Positions 28,517 through 37,205 of a stretch of DNA of 64,000 nucleotides are shown here, one piece after another. Source of the DNA: an uncultured Paracoccaceae bacterium (GTDB lineage: Bacteria; Pseudomonadota; Alphaproteobacteria; Rhodobacterales; Rhodobacteraceae); contig CANMDF010000001.1 of assembly GCA_947496605.1 (NCBI GenBank), forward strand, positions 806,001 through 870,000, written 5' to 3'. The position numbers were made by a program, and so were the translations under genes. Positions within the stretch are counted from its first letter, which is position 1, and the number at the start of each line of letters is the position of its first letter. The notes beneath the pieces were generated by a model. The model saw nothing but the letters and a program-made list of their open reading frames with translations. It did no database searches and was not told where the DNA came from.

Positions 28517-28980
28517 ACCGCATCAAACTGCGGACCACGCAGACTGTCCGGATCATGGGCTGAAAACACCTGCGCCTCGGCGCCATTGGGCCAAACCAAA
28601 AGGCGACGGCCTGCTATCCACTCAGGACGGCGATCAGGGGGGCAGACAGATAGAATACCACTATCCCCAAAGACCATCACCTCACGGGCCTGATCCATGG
28701 TCTCACCGACCAATGCGACACGGCGGGCAGCCCCCGGCGCATGTGGCAAAGCGCCTTCAACCATCTTGCGGACCCATTCGGCACCAGCGCGGGTTTTTCC
28801 CGCGCCGCGCCCACCCAAAATCACCCAAGTGCGCCAATCACCGCTCGGTTCAATCTGATGAGGCATCGCCCAAAAGTCGAACAGATAAGGCAGCGTTGCA
28901 AGCTGCTCTGGTGTCAGCATCGCAAGGAAATCCTTCTGCCAAGAGGCTTTGGCGGAGGCGATTAAGCCGGCACCCGACAT
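28441..28980 (-). pseudogene. Gene transfer agent large terminase (orfg2), truncated at Walker B
   Basis: N-terminal part of the RcGTA TerL packaging ATPase. It has LTPEQLATLPYLFDFWAMPH, the Walker A loop GGRGAGKTRAGAEW, VALVGETMDQAREVMVFG and HDPDSLRGPQFDAVWAD. The last acidic motif, expected to continue as ADE, breaks after WAD. The remaining codons (ALDALQLIVGQMIPDMRCRQP, split here as ALDAL and QLIVGQ) are an out-of-frame reading of megatron sequence. The nuclease domain, about 250 residues, is gone. I chose ATG 28980; the frame is open to 29040 and an ATG at 28920 follows AAGGA. Catalytically dead as it stands. Confidence 0.82.
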
Positions 28981-29257
28981 CAAGCCGGACCGCGTCATAG
29001 TCGATGGCATCTGCGTCAATATCTGTTCCGGTTTTTGCATGAAATGTATCCTCAGCAGAGATCACCTTGAGGTGCGCCGCTTGCAACTCGCTTAACTTGT
29101 TTAAAACTTCTTTGGTGCTGACGTTATCGCCGTTCTTGAACGCCGCTATCATCTGCTCCAGCAGCAGACGAATGCTGCGCGACAACCGATCGACTTCAGC
29201 CAACCTCTCAGCCGCTAAGTCAGAGGCACTAAGCCCCTCATCATTCGTTTCATTCAT
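28850..29257 (-). CDS. Gene transfer agent orfg1-like small terminase
   Basis: A 135-aa helical protein at the head of the GTA remnant. The N-terminal half is a coiled coil (LAAERLAEVDRLSRSIRLLL, VLNKLSELQAAHLKVISAED), followed by TFHAKTG and IDYDAVRLDVGCRLNRLR, the ending I recall for GTA orfg1/small terminase proteins. The frame is intact. Its 3' part overlaps the terminase ORF by up to 190 nt, more than usual, so either the terminase starts later or the g1 tail has run on. It is preceded by a 173-bp AT-rich gap and then mltG on the same strand. Confidence 0.7.
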   Translation of the reverse strand: MNETNDEGLSASDLAAERLAEVDRLSRSIRLLLEQMIAAFKNGDNVSTKEVLNKLSELQAAHLKVISAEDTFHAKTGTDIDADAIDYDAVRLDVGCRLNRLRQSLLAEGFPCDADTRAACNAALSVRLLGDASSD

Positions 29258-29430
29258 TGTAAATTCAGACCTGTAAGGAAACTTCCGTTACGGTCGAGCG
29301 GCAAGGATCGCGTTCACTGATCCCAGTCTTCTAGCAACTGGCAAACTACAGCAATGACAAGCCGATTGTCAACTTAACTAGACAGGACTGGCGTACGCGC
29401 AATTAATAATTTATTAATAAAGACAGCATC

Positions 29431-30588
29431 TTAACCGTCATTAGCGCGATTCGCCTCAATCTGACGCCACACCGCGACGTTGCGGTTATGATCATCCAAA
29501 TTAGTCGCAAATGCATGGCCTCCGGTGCCATCAGCCACAAAGAAAATATACTCCGTGGTATCGGGATTAAGGGCGGCTTCAATGGCTGCCTTGCCGGGGT
29601 TCGCGATCGGTGTGGGTGGCAAAGCAGGGATCACGTAAGTGTTCCACGGGGTCTCTCCGCGCAGCTCGCTTTGGCGCAAACCTCGGCCCAACACGCCTTC
29701 ACCACGGGTAATGCCGTAAATTACAGTCGGGTCCGTTTGCAAACGCATGCCACGGTTCAAACGGTTCACAAATACGCTGGACACCTGACGACGCTCATCA
29801 GGCACACTGGTTTCCTTCTCAATGATACTCGCAAGGATAAGCGCCTCTTCTGGGGTCTCCAAAGGTAATCCATCAACACGGTTTTCCCACGCCTCAGCAA
29901 GAATGCCGACTTGCGTTTCCTGCATCCGGGACAATACAGACGAAATCGTTTCACCCTCAGAGATATCATAGTCGCGCGGGGCCAAAGCACCTTCAGGCGG
30001 CGCATCTGTGACATCCGCCTGCAAAATATCAATATTGCCCAATGCATTCGTAATTTGCCAGCTCGTGGCCCCTTCAGCGATAACCACTCGGTAGGTCGCA
30101 TCGCCATCGGCACGGACTTCTGCATAAGCGGCAGGAACTTCCAGCTCGCCAGCCACAAAGCTCACCAATTCCACAAATTCATTCGTTGCGGGATCAAGTT
30201 CACGGACATCGACAATCGTGCGGTTAATACCCACACGGTAGATTACCTCGGCACCGCAAGTATTCCGACCACCACGGGTTACAATATCGACAATCTCTTC
30301 CATAGATGCGGCCTCCGGCACCCGGAACCGGCCAAATTTCACGTCACCAGATTTATCGGTGTAGTCAGCGCCGACCTCAAAAATAAAGGGCGATGAAATC
30401 GCACCTTTCTCCTCTAGATCAGCACTTAGCCGCTTGATGCTGCCACCGCGCGGCACCTCGAGACAGATCGCTGCCTCCAATGGGCCAGGCGCGCTATATT
30501 CGCGCGTTCCCCATGCCGCGACGCCTGCGATCAGGAACAACCCGACAATTAGAAACGAAAAAGCATTTGACGCGATATGGCGCCACAT
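29431..30588 (-). CDS. mltG: Endolytic murein transglycosylase MltG (YceG)
   Basis: A 385-aa inner-membrane lytic transglycosylase that cuts nascent glycan strands and sets their length. N-terminal membrane anchor (FSFLIVGLFLIAGVAAW), LysM-like subdomain, then the catalytic YceG domain with LASIIEKETSVPDERRQVSSVF-type sequence (ASIIEKET contains the catalytic Glu), RLNRGMRLQTDPTVIYGI, WNTYVIPALPPTPIANPGKA and EYIFFVADGTGGHAF. Its ATG overlaps the fabF stop by 1 nt (TAATG). Operon order fabF-mltG is typical for this group. Confidence 0.95.
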   Translation of the reverse strand: MWRHIASNAFSFLIVGLFLIAGVAAWGTREYSAPGPLEAAICLEVPRGGSIKRLSADLEEKGAISSPFIFEVGADYTDKSGDVKFGRFRVPEAASMEEIVDIVTRGGRNTCGAEVIYRVGINRTIVDVRELDPATNEFVELVSFVAGELEVPAAYAEVRADGDATYRVVIAEGATSWQITNALGNIDILQADVTDAPPEGALAPRDYDISEGETISSVLSRMQETQVGILAEAWENRVDGLPLETPEEALILASIIEKETSVPDERRQVSSVFVNRLNRGMRLQTDPTVIYGITRGEGVLGRGLRQSELRGETPWNTYVIPALPPTPIANPGKAAIEAALNPDTTEYIFFVADGTGGHAFATNLDDHNRNVAVWRQIEANRANDG

Positions 30589-31847
30589 TAGTCAACTTTC
30601 CCAAAGACAACACAGGCATTCGTGCCGCCAAAACCAAAGGAATTGGACAGCGCGATATCAATCTTGGTTGGGCGCTTTCCATTGGCGCAAAGATCAATCT
30701 CAGTCTCACAATCAACATTCTCGAGGTTGATTGTCGGCGGAGCTACTTGATCACGGATCGCCAAGATCGAGAAAATAGCCTCAATCGCACCAGCAGCACC
30801 CAACAGGTGCCCTGTCATGGACTTGGTCGAGGACATCACCAAAGATGACGCAGCATCCCCCACCAGACGTTCAACAGCGCTCAGCTCAATTGTATCTGCC
30901 ATCGTGGATGTGCCATGGGCGTTCACATAGTCAATCTGGCTTGGCTCAACGCCTGCGTTGCGACACGCGGCACGCATCGCGCGTTCAGCACCTTCATGGT
31001 CTGGGGGTGGGGCTGTGATGTGATGGGCGTCACCGCTTAAACCATACCCCAAAATCTCTGCATAAATCTTGGCACCACGCGCTTTCGCATGCTCATATTC
31101 TTCCAGCACAACAATGCCGGCACCTTCACCCATGACAAAGCCATCACGGTCCGTATCCCAAGGACGGCTGGCCTTAGTAGGGTCATCATTATGCTGTGTG
31201 CTCAAGGCCTTACAGGCGTTGAAACCAGCCATACCAATCTCGCAAATAGCAGCTTCAGCGCCACCAGCAATCATGACTTCGGCATCACCATGCTGGATCA
31301 GGCGGGACGCATCACCAATGGCATGGGCACCTGTCGAACAAGCGGTCACAACAGCATGGTTGGGGCCGCGGAAACCATATTTGATCGAAACCTGACCAGA
31401 AATCAGGTTGATCAAGGCACCCGGCACAAAGAACGGCGATACACGGCGCGGGCCCTTTTCGGCCATCATAACGGCGGTGTTGGCGATGGAATTCAAACCA
31501 CCAATGCCAGATCCGATCATGACACCCGTGCGTTCCAAATCTTCACGATCCGTGGGCTCCCACCCAGAATCCTTGATGGCTTGCTCTGCAGCCGCCATAC
31601 CAAAAATGATGAACGTATCGACTTTGCGTTGCTCTTTGGGCTCAAGATAGGCATCGGGATTGAACGTGCCATCAGAGCCATCACCCAACGGCACCTCGCA
31701 GGCATATTGGGTGGTCAATTTGCTGGGATCAAACCCGGTGATCTTACCCGCGCCGGACTGTCCGTCCAGAATACGCTCCCAAGTATTCTCCACACCATCT
31801 GCAAGGGGCGTGACCAACCCCAGACCTGTCACAACAACACGACGCAT
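30588..31847 (-). CDS. fabF: Beta-ketoacyl-ACP synthase II
   Basis: A 419-aa condensing enzyme that elongates acyl-ACP with malonyl-ACP. Opening RRVVVTGLGLVTPLADGV; active-site cysteine in VVTACSTGAHAIGDA; catalytic histidines in NAHGTSTMADTIE and STKSMTGHLLGAAGAIEAI; C-terminal SNSFGFGGTNACVVFGK. An AGGTGAGGGC site precedes the ATG. It lies with acpP, fabG and fabD on the minus strand; between it and acpP an unrelated gene runs in the opposite direction, so the fab genes are in two transcription units here. Confidence 0.96.
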   Translation of the reverse strand: MRRVVVTGLGLVTPLADGVENTWERILDGQSGAGKITGFDPSKLTTQYACEVPLGDGSDGTFNPDAYLEPKEQRKVDTFIIFGMAAAEQAIKDSGWEPTDREDLERTGVMIGSGIGGLNSIANTAVMMAEKGPRRVSPFFVPGALINLISGQVSIKYGFRGPNHAVVTACSTGAHAIGDASRLIQHGDAEVMIAGGAEAAICEIGMAGFNACKALSTQHNDDPTKASRPWDTDRDGFVMGEGAGIVVLEEYEHAKARGAKIYAEILGYGLSGDAHHITAPPPDHEGAERAMRAACRNAGVEPSQIDYVNAHGTSTMADTIELSAVERLVGDAASSLVMSSTKSMTGHLLGAAGAIEAIFSILAIRDQVAPPTINLENVDCETEIDLCANGKRPTKIDIALSNSFGFGGTNACVVFGKVD

Positions 31848-32002
31848 ATTATGCCCTCACCTCTTGGCGTATTTGTGCCTCTAATAGCGCAGCGCATACC
31901 CTAGGGGCAAGGGCAGCAAACAAGATCGGCAAGGAAAGGGCACAAGATTTTACCATCGCTTAAGGCATCACCGCTAGGACTGGGGTAATTGCGAAAGGTG
32001 AT

Positions 32003-32935
32003 GTGGTGATACGGCTTTGGAAACTTGCGGCGGGGCTAATGCTTGGCCTGTGCTGTTTCAGCGGGCGCGTCGACGCAGATTGTATCGTGATTGACCGACT
32101 CGATAACTTGCAGATCATACAGGCCCGATTGGCGCGCGACCCTAATACGGCGCTCTTTGCAACCGACATTCGGCAACTACGTGCCCTCAGCGCAGGCTTG
32201 GGCGACAGGGCTGTTCTGGATGCGGTGGGTGGAAACCGGTTTACTGGGCCAGGCGCTGATTTTGTCAGCTTTCTTGACGATACCCAAGACCTGTTACAAA
32301 GGGTCAGTCTCGATGATCCACAATCCGTCCGTCCGCATTTTACAGCAAGCAAACGCGCCAGCTTGGCAACCATTAGAACGCACCTTCATCCCTTGCGATG
32401 TACCGACAACGATCTTGAAACGGCACGCTCATCGGCTGCAGCCAACACTGGCACAGGCGGCGAAGGCAGCGACGCAGAAGACCTTGCCGAGGTTGCCGAG
32501 ACGCTCTCTGCCCTCGCAGATGAGGTGTTTCGCTGGCGAACACTGGTCATTGTTGCGACAGTTGGGACGATGATTGCAATCGCTGTCCCGATCCTGCGCA
32601 ATTGGCTTTTGTTGCGCCAAAGGAAAGCGAAACGGCATAATACCAGACACATCACCAACTACCAATGGAATAACCGCATCATCGAAGGGATGCTCGTCGA
32701 CATCAATTGCTTTGGCGCAAAGCTTAAACACGAAAAAGACAATCCAATTCCCGTGGGAACACCCATTGAGGTGCGGATTGATGACGGCGATATCATCGGC
32801 ACCGTAATGTGGAGCAACGCAAACTACAGCGGCGTGCAGTTCCGCAAATCGATCACGCTAGAGGCGGTCGCCTTCGTGCGTGCCAGCGTTGATCGCAAAC
32901 AAAAGCAAAACGGCGCCCCAAGGGACGCCGCCTAG
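32003..32935 (+). CDS. Membrane protein with C-terminal PilZ-like domain
   Basis: A 310-aa protein: signal segment (LWKLAAGLMLGLCCFSGRVD), a periplasmic helical region of about 150 residues with two cysteines (ADCIVID and PLRCTDND), one membrane helix at about residues 178-198 (LVIVATVGTMIAIAVPIL), and a cytoplasmic domain resembling PilZ (MLVDINCFGAKLKHEKDN, VRIDDGDIIGTVMWSNANYSGVQF). The c-di-GMP-binding RxxxR and D/NxSxxG boxes are weak (DINCFGAKL in place of DxSxxG), so ligand binding is doubtful. Start is GTG 32003 after GAAAGG. It sits inside the fab region on the opposite strand. Confidence 0.65.
   Translation: MVIRLWKLAAGLMLGLCCFSGRVDADCIVIDRLDNLQIIQARLARDPNTALFATDIRQLRALSAGLGDRAVLDAVGGNRFTGPGADFVSFLDDTQDLLQRVSLDDPQSVRPHFTASKRASLATIRTHLHPLRCTDNDLETARSSAAANTGTGGEGSDAEDLAEVAETLSALADEVFRWRTLVIVATVGTMIAIAVPILRNWLLLRQRKAKRHNTRHITNYQWNNRIIEGMLVDINCFGAKLKHEKDNPIPVGTPIEVRIDDGDIIGTVMWSNANYSGVQFRKSITLEAVAFVRASVDRKQKQNGAPRDAA
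32897..32930 (-). terminator. Probable acpP terminator inside the opposing gene
   Basis: On the minus strand CGGCGTCCC pairs with GGGGCGCCG, followed by TTTTGCTTTTGTTTG. It lies 23 nt after the acpP stop and overlaps the 3' end of the PilZ-like coding sequence. Confidence 0.65.
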
Positions 32936-32952
32936 CAAAATCTAAATAACGC

Positions 32953-33186
32953 TTACTGTGCGCCGTCGATGAACTTAACAGCGTCACCGAATGTCTGGAT
33001 TGTCTCTGCAGCGTCGTCAGGGATTTCGATCCCGAACTCTTCTTCAAAAGCCATAACCAGCTCAACAGTGTCTAGGCTGTCTGCGCCCAGATCATCAATA
33101 AAGGACGCAGCTTCCGTCACTTTGTCTTCTTCAACACCAAGATGCTCTACAACAATCTTGCGTACGCGGTCTGCAACGTCGCTCAT
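32953..33186 (-). CDS. acpP: Acyl carrier protein
   Basis: A 77-aa carrier of growing fatty acyl chains. The phosphopantetheine attachment serine is in [20 protein letters not shown]; opening [20 protein letters not shown]. Strongly acidic, as expected. AAGGATTTGAT precedes the ATG. It has its own terminator and a 205-bp upstream gap, so it is likely expressed separately at a high level. Confidence 0.97.
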   Translation of the reverse strand: MSDVADRVRKIVVEHLGVEEDKVTEAASFIDDLGADSLDTVELVMAFEEEFGIEIPDDAAETIQTFGDAVKFIDGAQ

Positions 33187-33391
33187 ATCAAATCCTTACG
33201 TTTTTATGGGCTTTCGCCCGTTGTTCCCAAGGCTTGCGCCCCATCTTATGCGCCCCGTCTGGGGCACGGCCTTATCTGCGTCGCACAACATTTGACGTTA
33301 CGTCACATGCGCTTTTCAGCAAATCTGCGTGGCCTATAACAGAGAATTCCGCAATGGCAAACGCTTTCAGCCGTCTAATTGCGACGACTTG

Positions 33392-34129
33392 CTAGAACAT
33401 GGCCATGCCGCCGTTCACATGCAAGGTCGTGCCAGTCACATAAGCGGCCTCTGGACTAGAAAGATATAGCACGGCTGCTGCGATTTCCTCAGCATCCCCC
33501 ATGCGACCTGCAGGAACTTGGGCTAAAATGGCTGATTTTTGATCATCTGTAAGTTTATCGGTCATTGCTGTCGTGATGAACCCCGGTGCAACGCAATTCA
33601 CGGTAATACCACGGCTCGCAACCTCATAGGCAATCGACTTCGACATACCGACCATCCCCGCCTTTGATGCCGCATAATTGGCCTGTCCCGGATTACCTGT
33701 AGCGCCCACAACAGAGGAAATATTCACAATACGGCCCCAACGCGCTTTCATCATGCCACGGATCACGCCTTTGCACATACGCATGGTCGATGTGAGGTTC
33801 ACTTCCAACACCGAAGACCATTCCTCATCCGACATGCGCATAAAGATGTTGTCACGCGTGATACCAGCATTATTCACCAAGACATCGACCGATCCCATCG
33901 CATCAGCCGCTTGTTTTGGTAAAGCGGTCACCGCCTCTGCATCACTCAGATTACATGGCAGAACATGGGCGCGGTCACCCAAAGACGCGGCCAGTTCTTC
34001 CAACGGCGCAACCCGCGTACCAGACAATGCCACAGTTGCCCCCGCATCATAAAGGGACTTTGCGATAGACCCACCAATGCCACCTGACGCACCCGTTACA
34101 AGTGCATTCTTTCCTTCTAGATCAAACAT
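33392..34129 (-). CDS. fabG: 3-oxoacyl-ACP reductase
   Basis: A 245-aa short-chain dehydrogenase that reduces beta-ketoacyl-ACP with NADPH. Rossmann TGASGGIGGSIAKSL at residue 12, NNAGITRDN, catalytic serine in NISSVVGATGNPGQANYAAS with the YxxxK pair in YAASK, and the C-terminal VTGTTLHVNGGMAMF. It follows fabD with a 19-nt gap and an AAGGA site, forming fabD-fabG. Confidence 0.96.
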   Translation of the reverse strand: MFDLEGKNALVTGASGGIGGSIAKSLYDAGATVALSGTRVAPLEELAASLGDRAHVLPCNLSDAEAVTALPKQAADAMGSVDVLVNNAGITRDNIFMRMSDEEWSSVLEVNLTSTMRMCKGVIRGMMKARWGRIVNISSVVGATGNPGQANYAASKAGMVGMSKSIAYEVASRGITVNCVAPGFITTAMTDKLTDDQKSAILAQVPAGRMGDAEEIAAAVLYLSSPEAAYVTGTTLHVNGGMAMF

Positions 34130-34148
34130 CTATAAATCCTTCTTCATC

Positions 34149-35087
34149 CTATGCATTTATTGCAGCGGCAGCCGCAACGACATCATCTGGCGTACCAACA
34201 GCGGCCGTCGAAACGGCACGATCAATGCGCTTGATCATCCCTGACAGCGCTTTGCCTGCACCAATTTCATAAACCTCGGTGACACCTTCGGCCGCCATAT
34301 ACATCACACTTTCACGCCACCGCACTGACCCTGTGACTTGCTTGACCAGCAAATCAGCCAACTTTGAACCATCCGCTTCAGCCTGCGCCAGTACATTGGC
34401 GACAACCGGAACTGCGGGGGTGCGAATTTCGACGTCGGCCAGGGCTTGCGCCATCGCATCCGCGGCAGGCTGCATCAAACTGCAATGAAACGGGGCGCTC
34501 ACAGGCAGTAGCAATGCACGCTTAGCGCCCTTTGCCTTCGCAATATCAACGGCCCGTTCCACAGCTGCCTTGTGACCGGACACAACCACTTGTGCAGGGT
34601 CATTATCATTGGCCGCTTGGCACACATCACCCTGTGCAGCCTCAGCAGCCACTTCTTTGACAGCATCAAAATCGAGACCCAGAATAGCTGCCATCGCGCC
34701 CACGCCTACGGGAACAGCATCTTGCATGGCGGTCCCTCGTGCGCGCAACAATCGCGCGGTATCAGCAACGGTGATCGCACCAGCAGCGGCAAGCGCCGAG
34801 TATTCTCCCAGTGAATGACCGGCCACAAAAGAAGCGGCCTGAACGGTGACACCTTCGGCCTCTAGCGCTCGCATCGCGGCCAAAGACGTCGCCATCAACG
34901 CAGGCTGGGCATTAGCGGTTAAGGTCAGATCTTCGATTTCGCCGCCCCAGATCAGACCTGACAAATCTTCACCCAGCGCCTCATCGACTTCATCAAAAAC
35001 GGCTCTTGCAGCTGGATAAGCATCAGCCAGCGCCTTTCCCATCCCGATTGTCTGTGCACCCTGTCCCGGAAATACAAATGCGCGCAT
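34149..35087 (-). CDS. fabD: Malonyl-CoA:ACP transacylase
   Basis: A 312-aa transacylase loading malonyl onto ACP. FVFPGQGAQTIGMGKAL opening, active-site serine in VAGHSLGEYSALAAAGA, the catalytic histidine in LLPVSAPFHCSLM and the GAGKALSGMIKRI tail. First gene of fabD-fabG. A GGGGGGCG run just upstream serves as the ribosome site. The 169 bp upstream are shared with the divergent cytochrome b561 fusion. Confidence 0.95.
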   Translation of the reverse strand: MRAFVFPGQGAQTIGMGKALADAYPAARAVFDEVDEALGEDLSGLIWGGEIEDLTLTANAQPALMATSLAAMRALEAEGVTVQAASFVAGHSLGEYSALAAAGAITVADTARLLRARGTAMQDAVPVGVGAMAAILGLDFDAVKEVAAEAAQGDVCQAANDNDPAQVVVSGHKAAVERAVDIAKAKGAKRALLLPVSAPFHCSLMQPAADAMAQALADVEIRTPAVPVVANVLAQAEADGSKLADLLVKQVTGSVRWRESVMYMAAEGVTEVYEIGAGKALSGMIKRIDRAVSTAAVGTPDDVVAAAAAINA

Positions 35088-35256
35088 GTGAACGCCCCCC
35101 TATCATTGCCTGTTTATTATCTGACGCTTACCGCGCCACGGGCCATCGCACAAGCAAACAGACATGCGCACATAGCAAAGCTTATGGGTGCACAGAACCT
35201 CATCTATGCAGCGCGGCTAGACGTGCTAACAATATGCAAACAATTCGGAGCCCCCC

Positions 35257-36435
35257 ATGTCTGCTACACAAAGCTACGGAACAGTGACCAAGACCTTTCA
35301 TTGGCTCACAGCCCTTTTGATCCTGACGGTGATCCCGCTTGGGGCGATTGCAAACCGCCTGCCTTATGAAACCAACGCGCAGCTTGCATTCAAGGCGCAA
35401 CTCTTTTCGTTTCACAAAACACTCGGCATCATCGTCTTTGTTGTAGCGTTGGCGCGGATCATCTGGGCGTTGACGCAAACGAAACCGGCGGCGCTGCACC
35501 CAGAACGCAAAATGGAAACTATGCTGGCCGAACTTGTGCACTGGTTGCTTTATATCTCTTTGGTCGCTGTGCCTTTGACAGGCTGGATACATCACGCAGC
35601 TACCGAAGGCTTTGCGCCTGTTTTGCTTCCCATAAGCCAAGAACTGCCCTTTGTGCCAAATGACGAAAACGTCGCAAAACTGTTTGGCGGGTTGCATTGG
35701 GTCTGGAGCAAGATCATGGTTGGCTCAATTCTCTTGCACATCGCCGGCGCACTCAAACACCAGTTCATCGACAAAGACGTCACGCTTGCGCGGATGTGGT
35801 TTGGCAGTGCCGCGTCACCCGCTTCAGGACGCCATCAATCCGGCTTCACCGCACCCATTGCGGCTATCGCTATCTATGTCATCGCTACAGGCGCAGGTGC
35901 AGCTGCCGGGCTTTATACCGCAAAGTCGGACATCACGCAGGCCGACCTTGCCGAAGTGTCGTCGGAATGGACCGTGCTAGAGGGCGAATTGGGGCTGACG
36001 ATTACGCAATTTGGTACTGAAGTCAGCGGCGCGTTTGAAGACTGGACCTCAGCCATCACCTTCGACGAGACTGGAAGCGGCGTGTTGGGATCGGTCGAGA
36101 CAACAATTTCGATCGGCTCTTTGAGACTGGGTTCAGTGACCGGCGACGCGCTGGGGACAGATTTCTTTGACGCCGAGGCTTTCCCGACAGCCCTCTTTGT
36201 GGCGGACATTATGGCGGATGGTGAAAACTACATCGCTGAGGGCACGTTAACGATCAAGGACATCACATCGCCTTTGACACTGCCATTCACGCTTGCTCTT
36301 GAAGGGGACAACGCCTCGATGGCCGGATCTGTCGTCATCGACAGGCAGACGTTCCAAATAGGCAAGAGCATGGCAGACGAAAGTAACCTTGCATTTGCAG
36401 TCACCGTCAACATCGCACTGACAGCGACGCGCTAA
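35257..36435 (+). CDS. Cytochrome b561 fused to a YceI domain
   Basis: A 392-aa membrane protein. The N-terminal 190 residues form a prokaryotic cytochrome b561 with four helices and heme-ligand histidines (TKTFHWLTALLI, FSFHKTLGIIV, LVHWLLYISLVAVPLTGWIH, SILLHIAGALKH). A further membrane segment near residue 205 (IAAIAIYVIATGAGAAAGLY) leads to a YceI domain on the periplasmic side (WTVLEGELGLTITQFGTEVS, ADIMADGENYIAEGTLTIKD). YceI proteins bind isoprenoid lipids, so the fusion may be a quinone-linked redox module. A free-standing YceI gene is convergent right next to it. The fusion itself occurs in other proteobacteria. Confidence 0.88.
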   Translation: MSATQSYGTVTKTFHWLTALLILTVIPLGAIANRLPYETNAQLAFKAQLFSFHKTLGIIVFVVALARIIWALTQTKPAALHPERKMETMLAELVHWLLYISLVAVPLTGWIHHAATEGFAPVLLPISQELPFVPNDENVAKLFGGLHWVWSKIMVGSILLHIAGALKHQFIDKDVTLARMWFGSAASPASGRHQSGFTAPIAAIAIYVIATGAGAAAGLYTAKSDITQADLAEVSSEWTVLEGELGLTITQFGTEVSGAFEDWTSAITFDETGSGVLGSVETTISIGSLRLGSVTGDALGTDFFDAEAFPTALFVADIMADGENYIAEGTLTIKDITSPLTLPFTLALEGDNASMAGSVVIDRQTFQIGKSMADESNLAFAVTVNIALTATR

Positions 36436-36437
36436 AC

Positions 36438-36472
36438 AAAAAGGGCCACGCCTTCTCGCAAAGGCGCGGCCC
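36438..36472 (-). terminator. Rho-independent terminator, yceI side
   Basis: GGGCC-A-CGCCTT pairs with AAGGCG-C-GGCCC (one mismatch), followed on the minus strand by TTTTTGTTT. It may also serve the convergent cytochrome b561 gene. Confidence 0.82.
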
Positions 36473-36500
36473 GCTATCGGCAGACAATCGTCAGATCGGC

Positions 36501-37079
36501 TTATTCGGCCTGCATCGCTTCGACAGAGATCATGACGTCAACTTCGTCGCTGACAAATGGCGCGAAATTCCCAACCTCAAAGTCAGAACGCAGCAGCGTT
36601 GTTGTCGCGTCAAAACCCGCCCAAGGCTTGTTTGCCATCGGGTGGCTGCCAACTTGGTTCAGCTTAGCATCCAACACGACAGGTTTTGTCACACCGTTCA
36701 GTGTCAGATCACCGGTGATCAACGCAGTATCGTCACCAGTCACCTCAATCGACGTGGAGGCAAAGGTGACCATTTCTTCATTATCGGCATCAAAGAAATC
36801 ACCGCCCATAAAGTGCTCAAAACGGGCTTCCCAGCCTGTCAGCATGCTGCGCACCGGGAATGATACATTAACGGAAGAGGCCGCAGGATTTTCCTGGTCA
36901 AAGGCAATCTCGCCCTCAAAACCAGAGAACATGCCAAAATTCGTAGAATAACCTAAGTGGTCATAGCTAAAGACAATCTGGCTGTGGCTGGCATCAAGAA
37001 CATAGTTTTGTGGCGCCGCAAATGCGGCTGTCGTCAGTGTTGTGGCTGCAATGGCTGCAGTTGCGATCAGGTTTTTCAT
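36501..37079 (-). CDS. YceI family periplasmic protein
   Basis: A 192-aa exported lipocalin-like protein. Signal peptide MKNLIATAAIAATTLTTAAF ending AAPQ, then the YceI barrel: YVLDASHSQIVFSYDHLGYS, FGMFSGFEGEIAFD, ITGDLTLNGVTKPVVLDAKL and FEVGNFAPFVSDEVDVMISV. The family binds polyisoprenoids and is often co-located with cytochrome b561, as here. Start at 37079 is set by the signal peptide and GGAGACC upstream; 12 more codons are open. Confidence 0.9.
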   Translation of the reverse strand: MKNLIATAAIAATTLTTAAFAAPQNYVLDASHSQIVFSYDHLGYSTNFGMFSGFEGEIAFDQENPAASSVNVSFPVRSMLTGWEARFEHFMGGDFFDADNEEMVTFASTSIEVTGDDTALITGDLTLNGVTKPVVLDAKLNQVGSHPMANKPWAGFDATTTLLRSDFEVGNFAPFVSDEVDVMISVEAMQAE

Positions 37080-37205
37080 CAAAGGTCTCCAAGAGGTTGA
37101 CTGTGCATGACACACAGATAGCGCATGGAAACTGAACGCATAGCTTCAAAAATGAACACAAGTTGTTCATCAAAGCAGAGCTTGAAACGTTTGAGATGGC
37201 GTGAA

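Noticed and set aside
28441..29257. Prophage with terminase genes
   Set aside because: The terminase and tail sequences match the GTA type, there is no integrase, attachment site or lysis gene, and the flanking genes are those I recall around GTA clusters.
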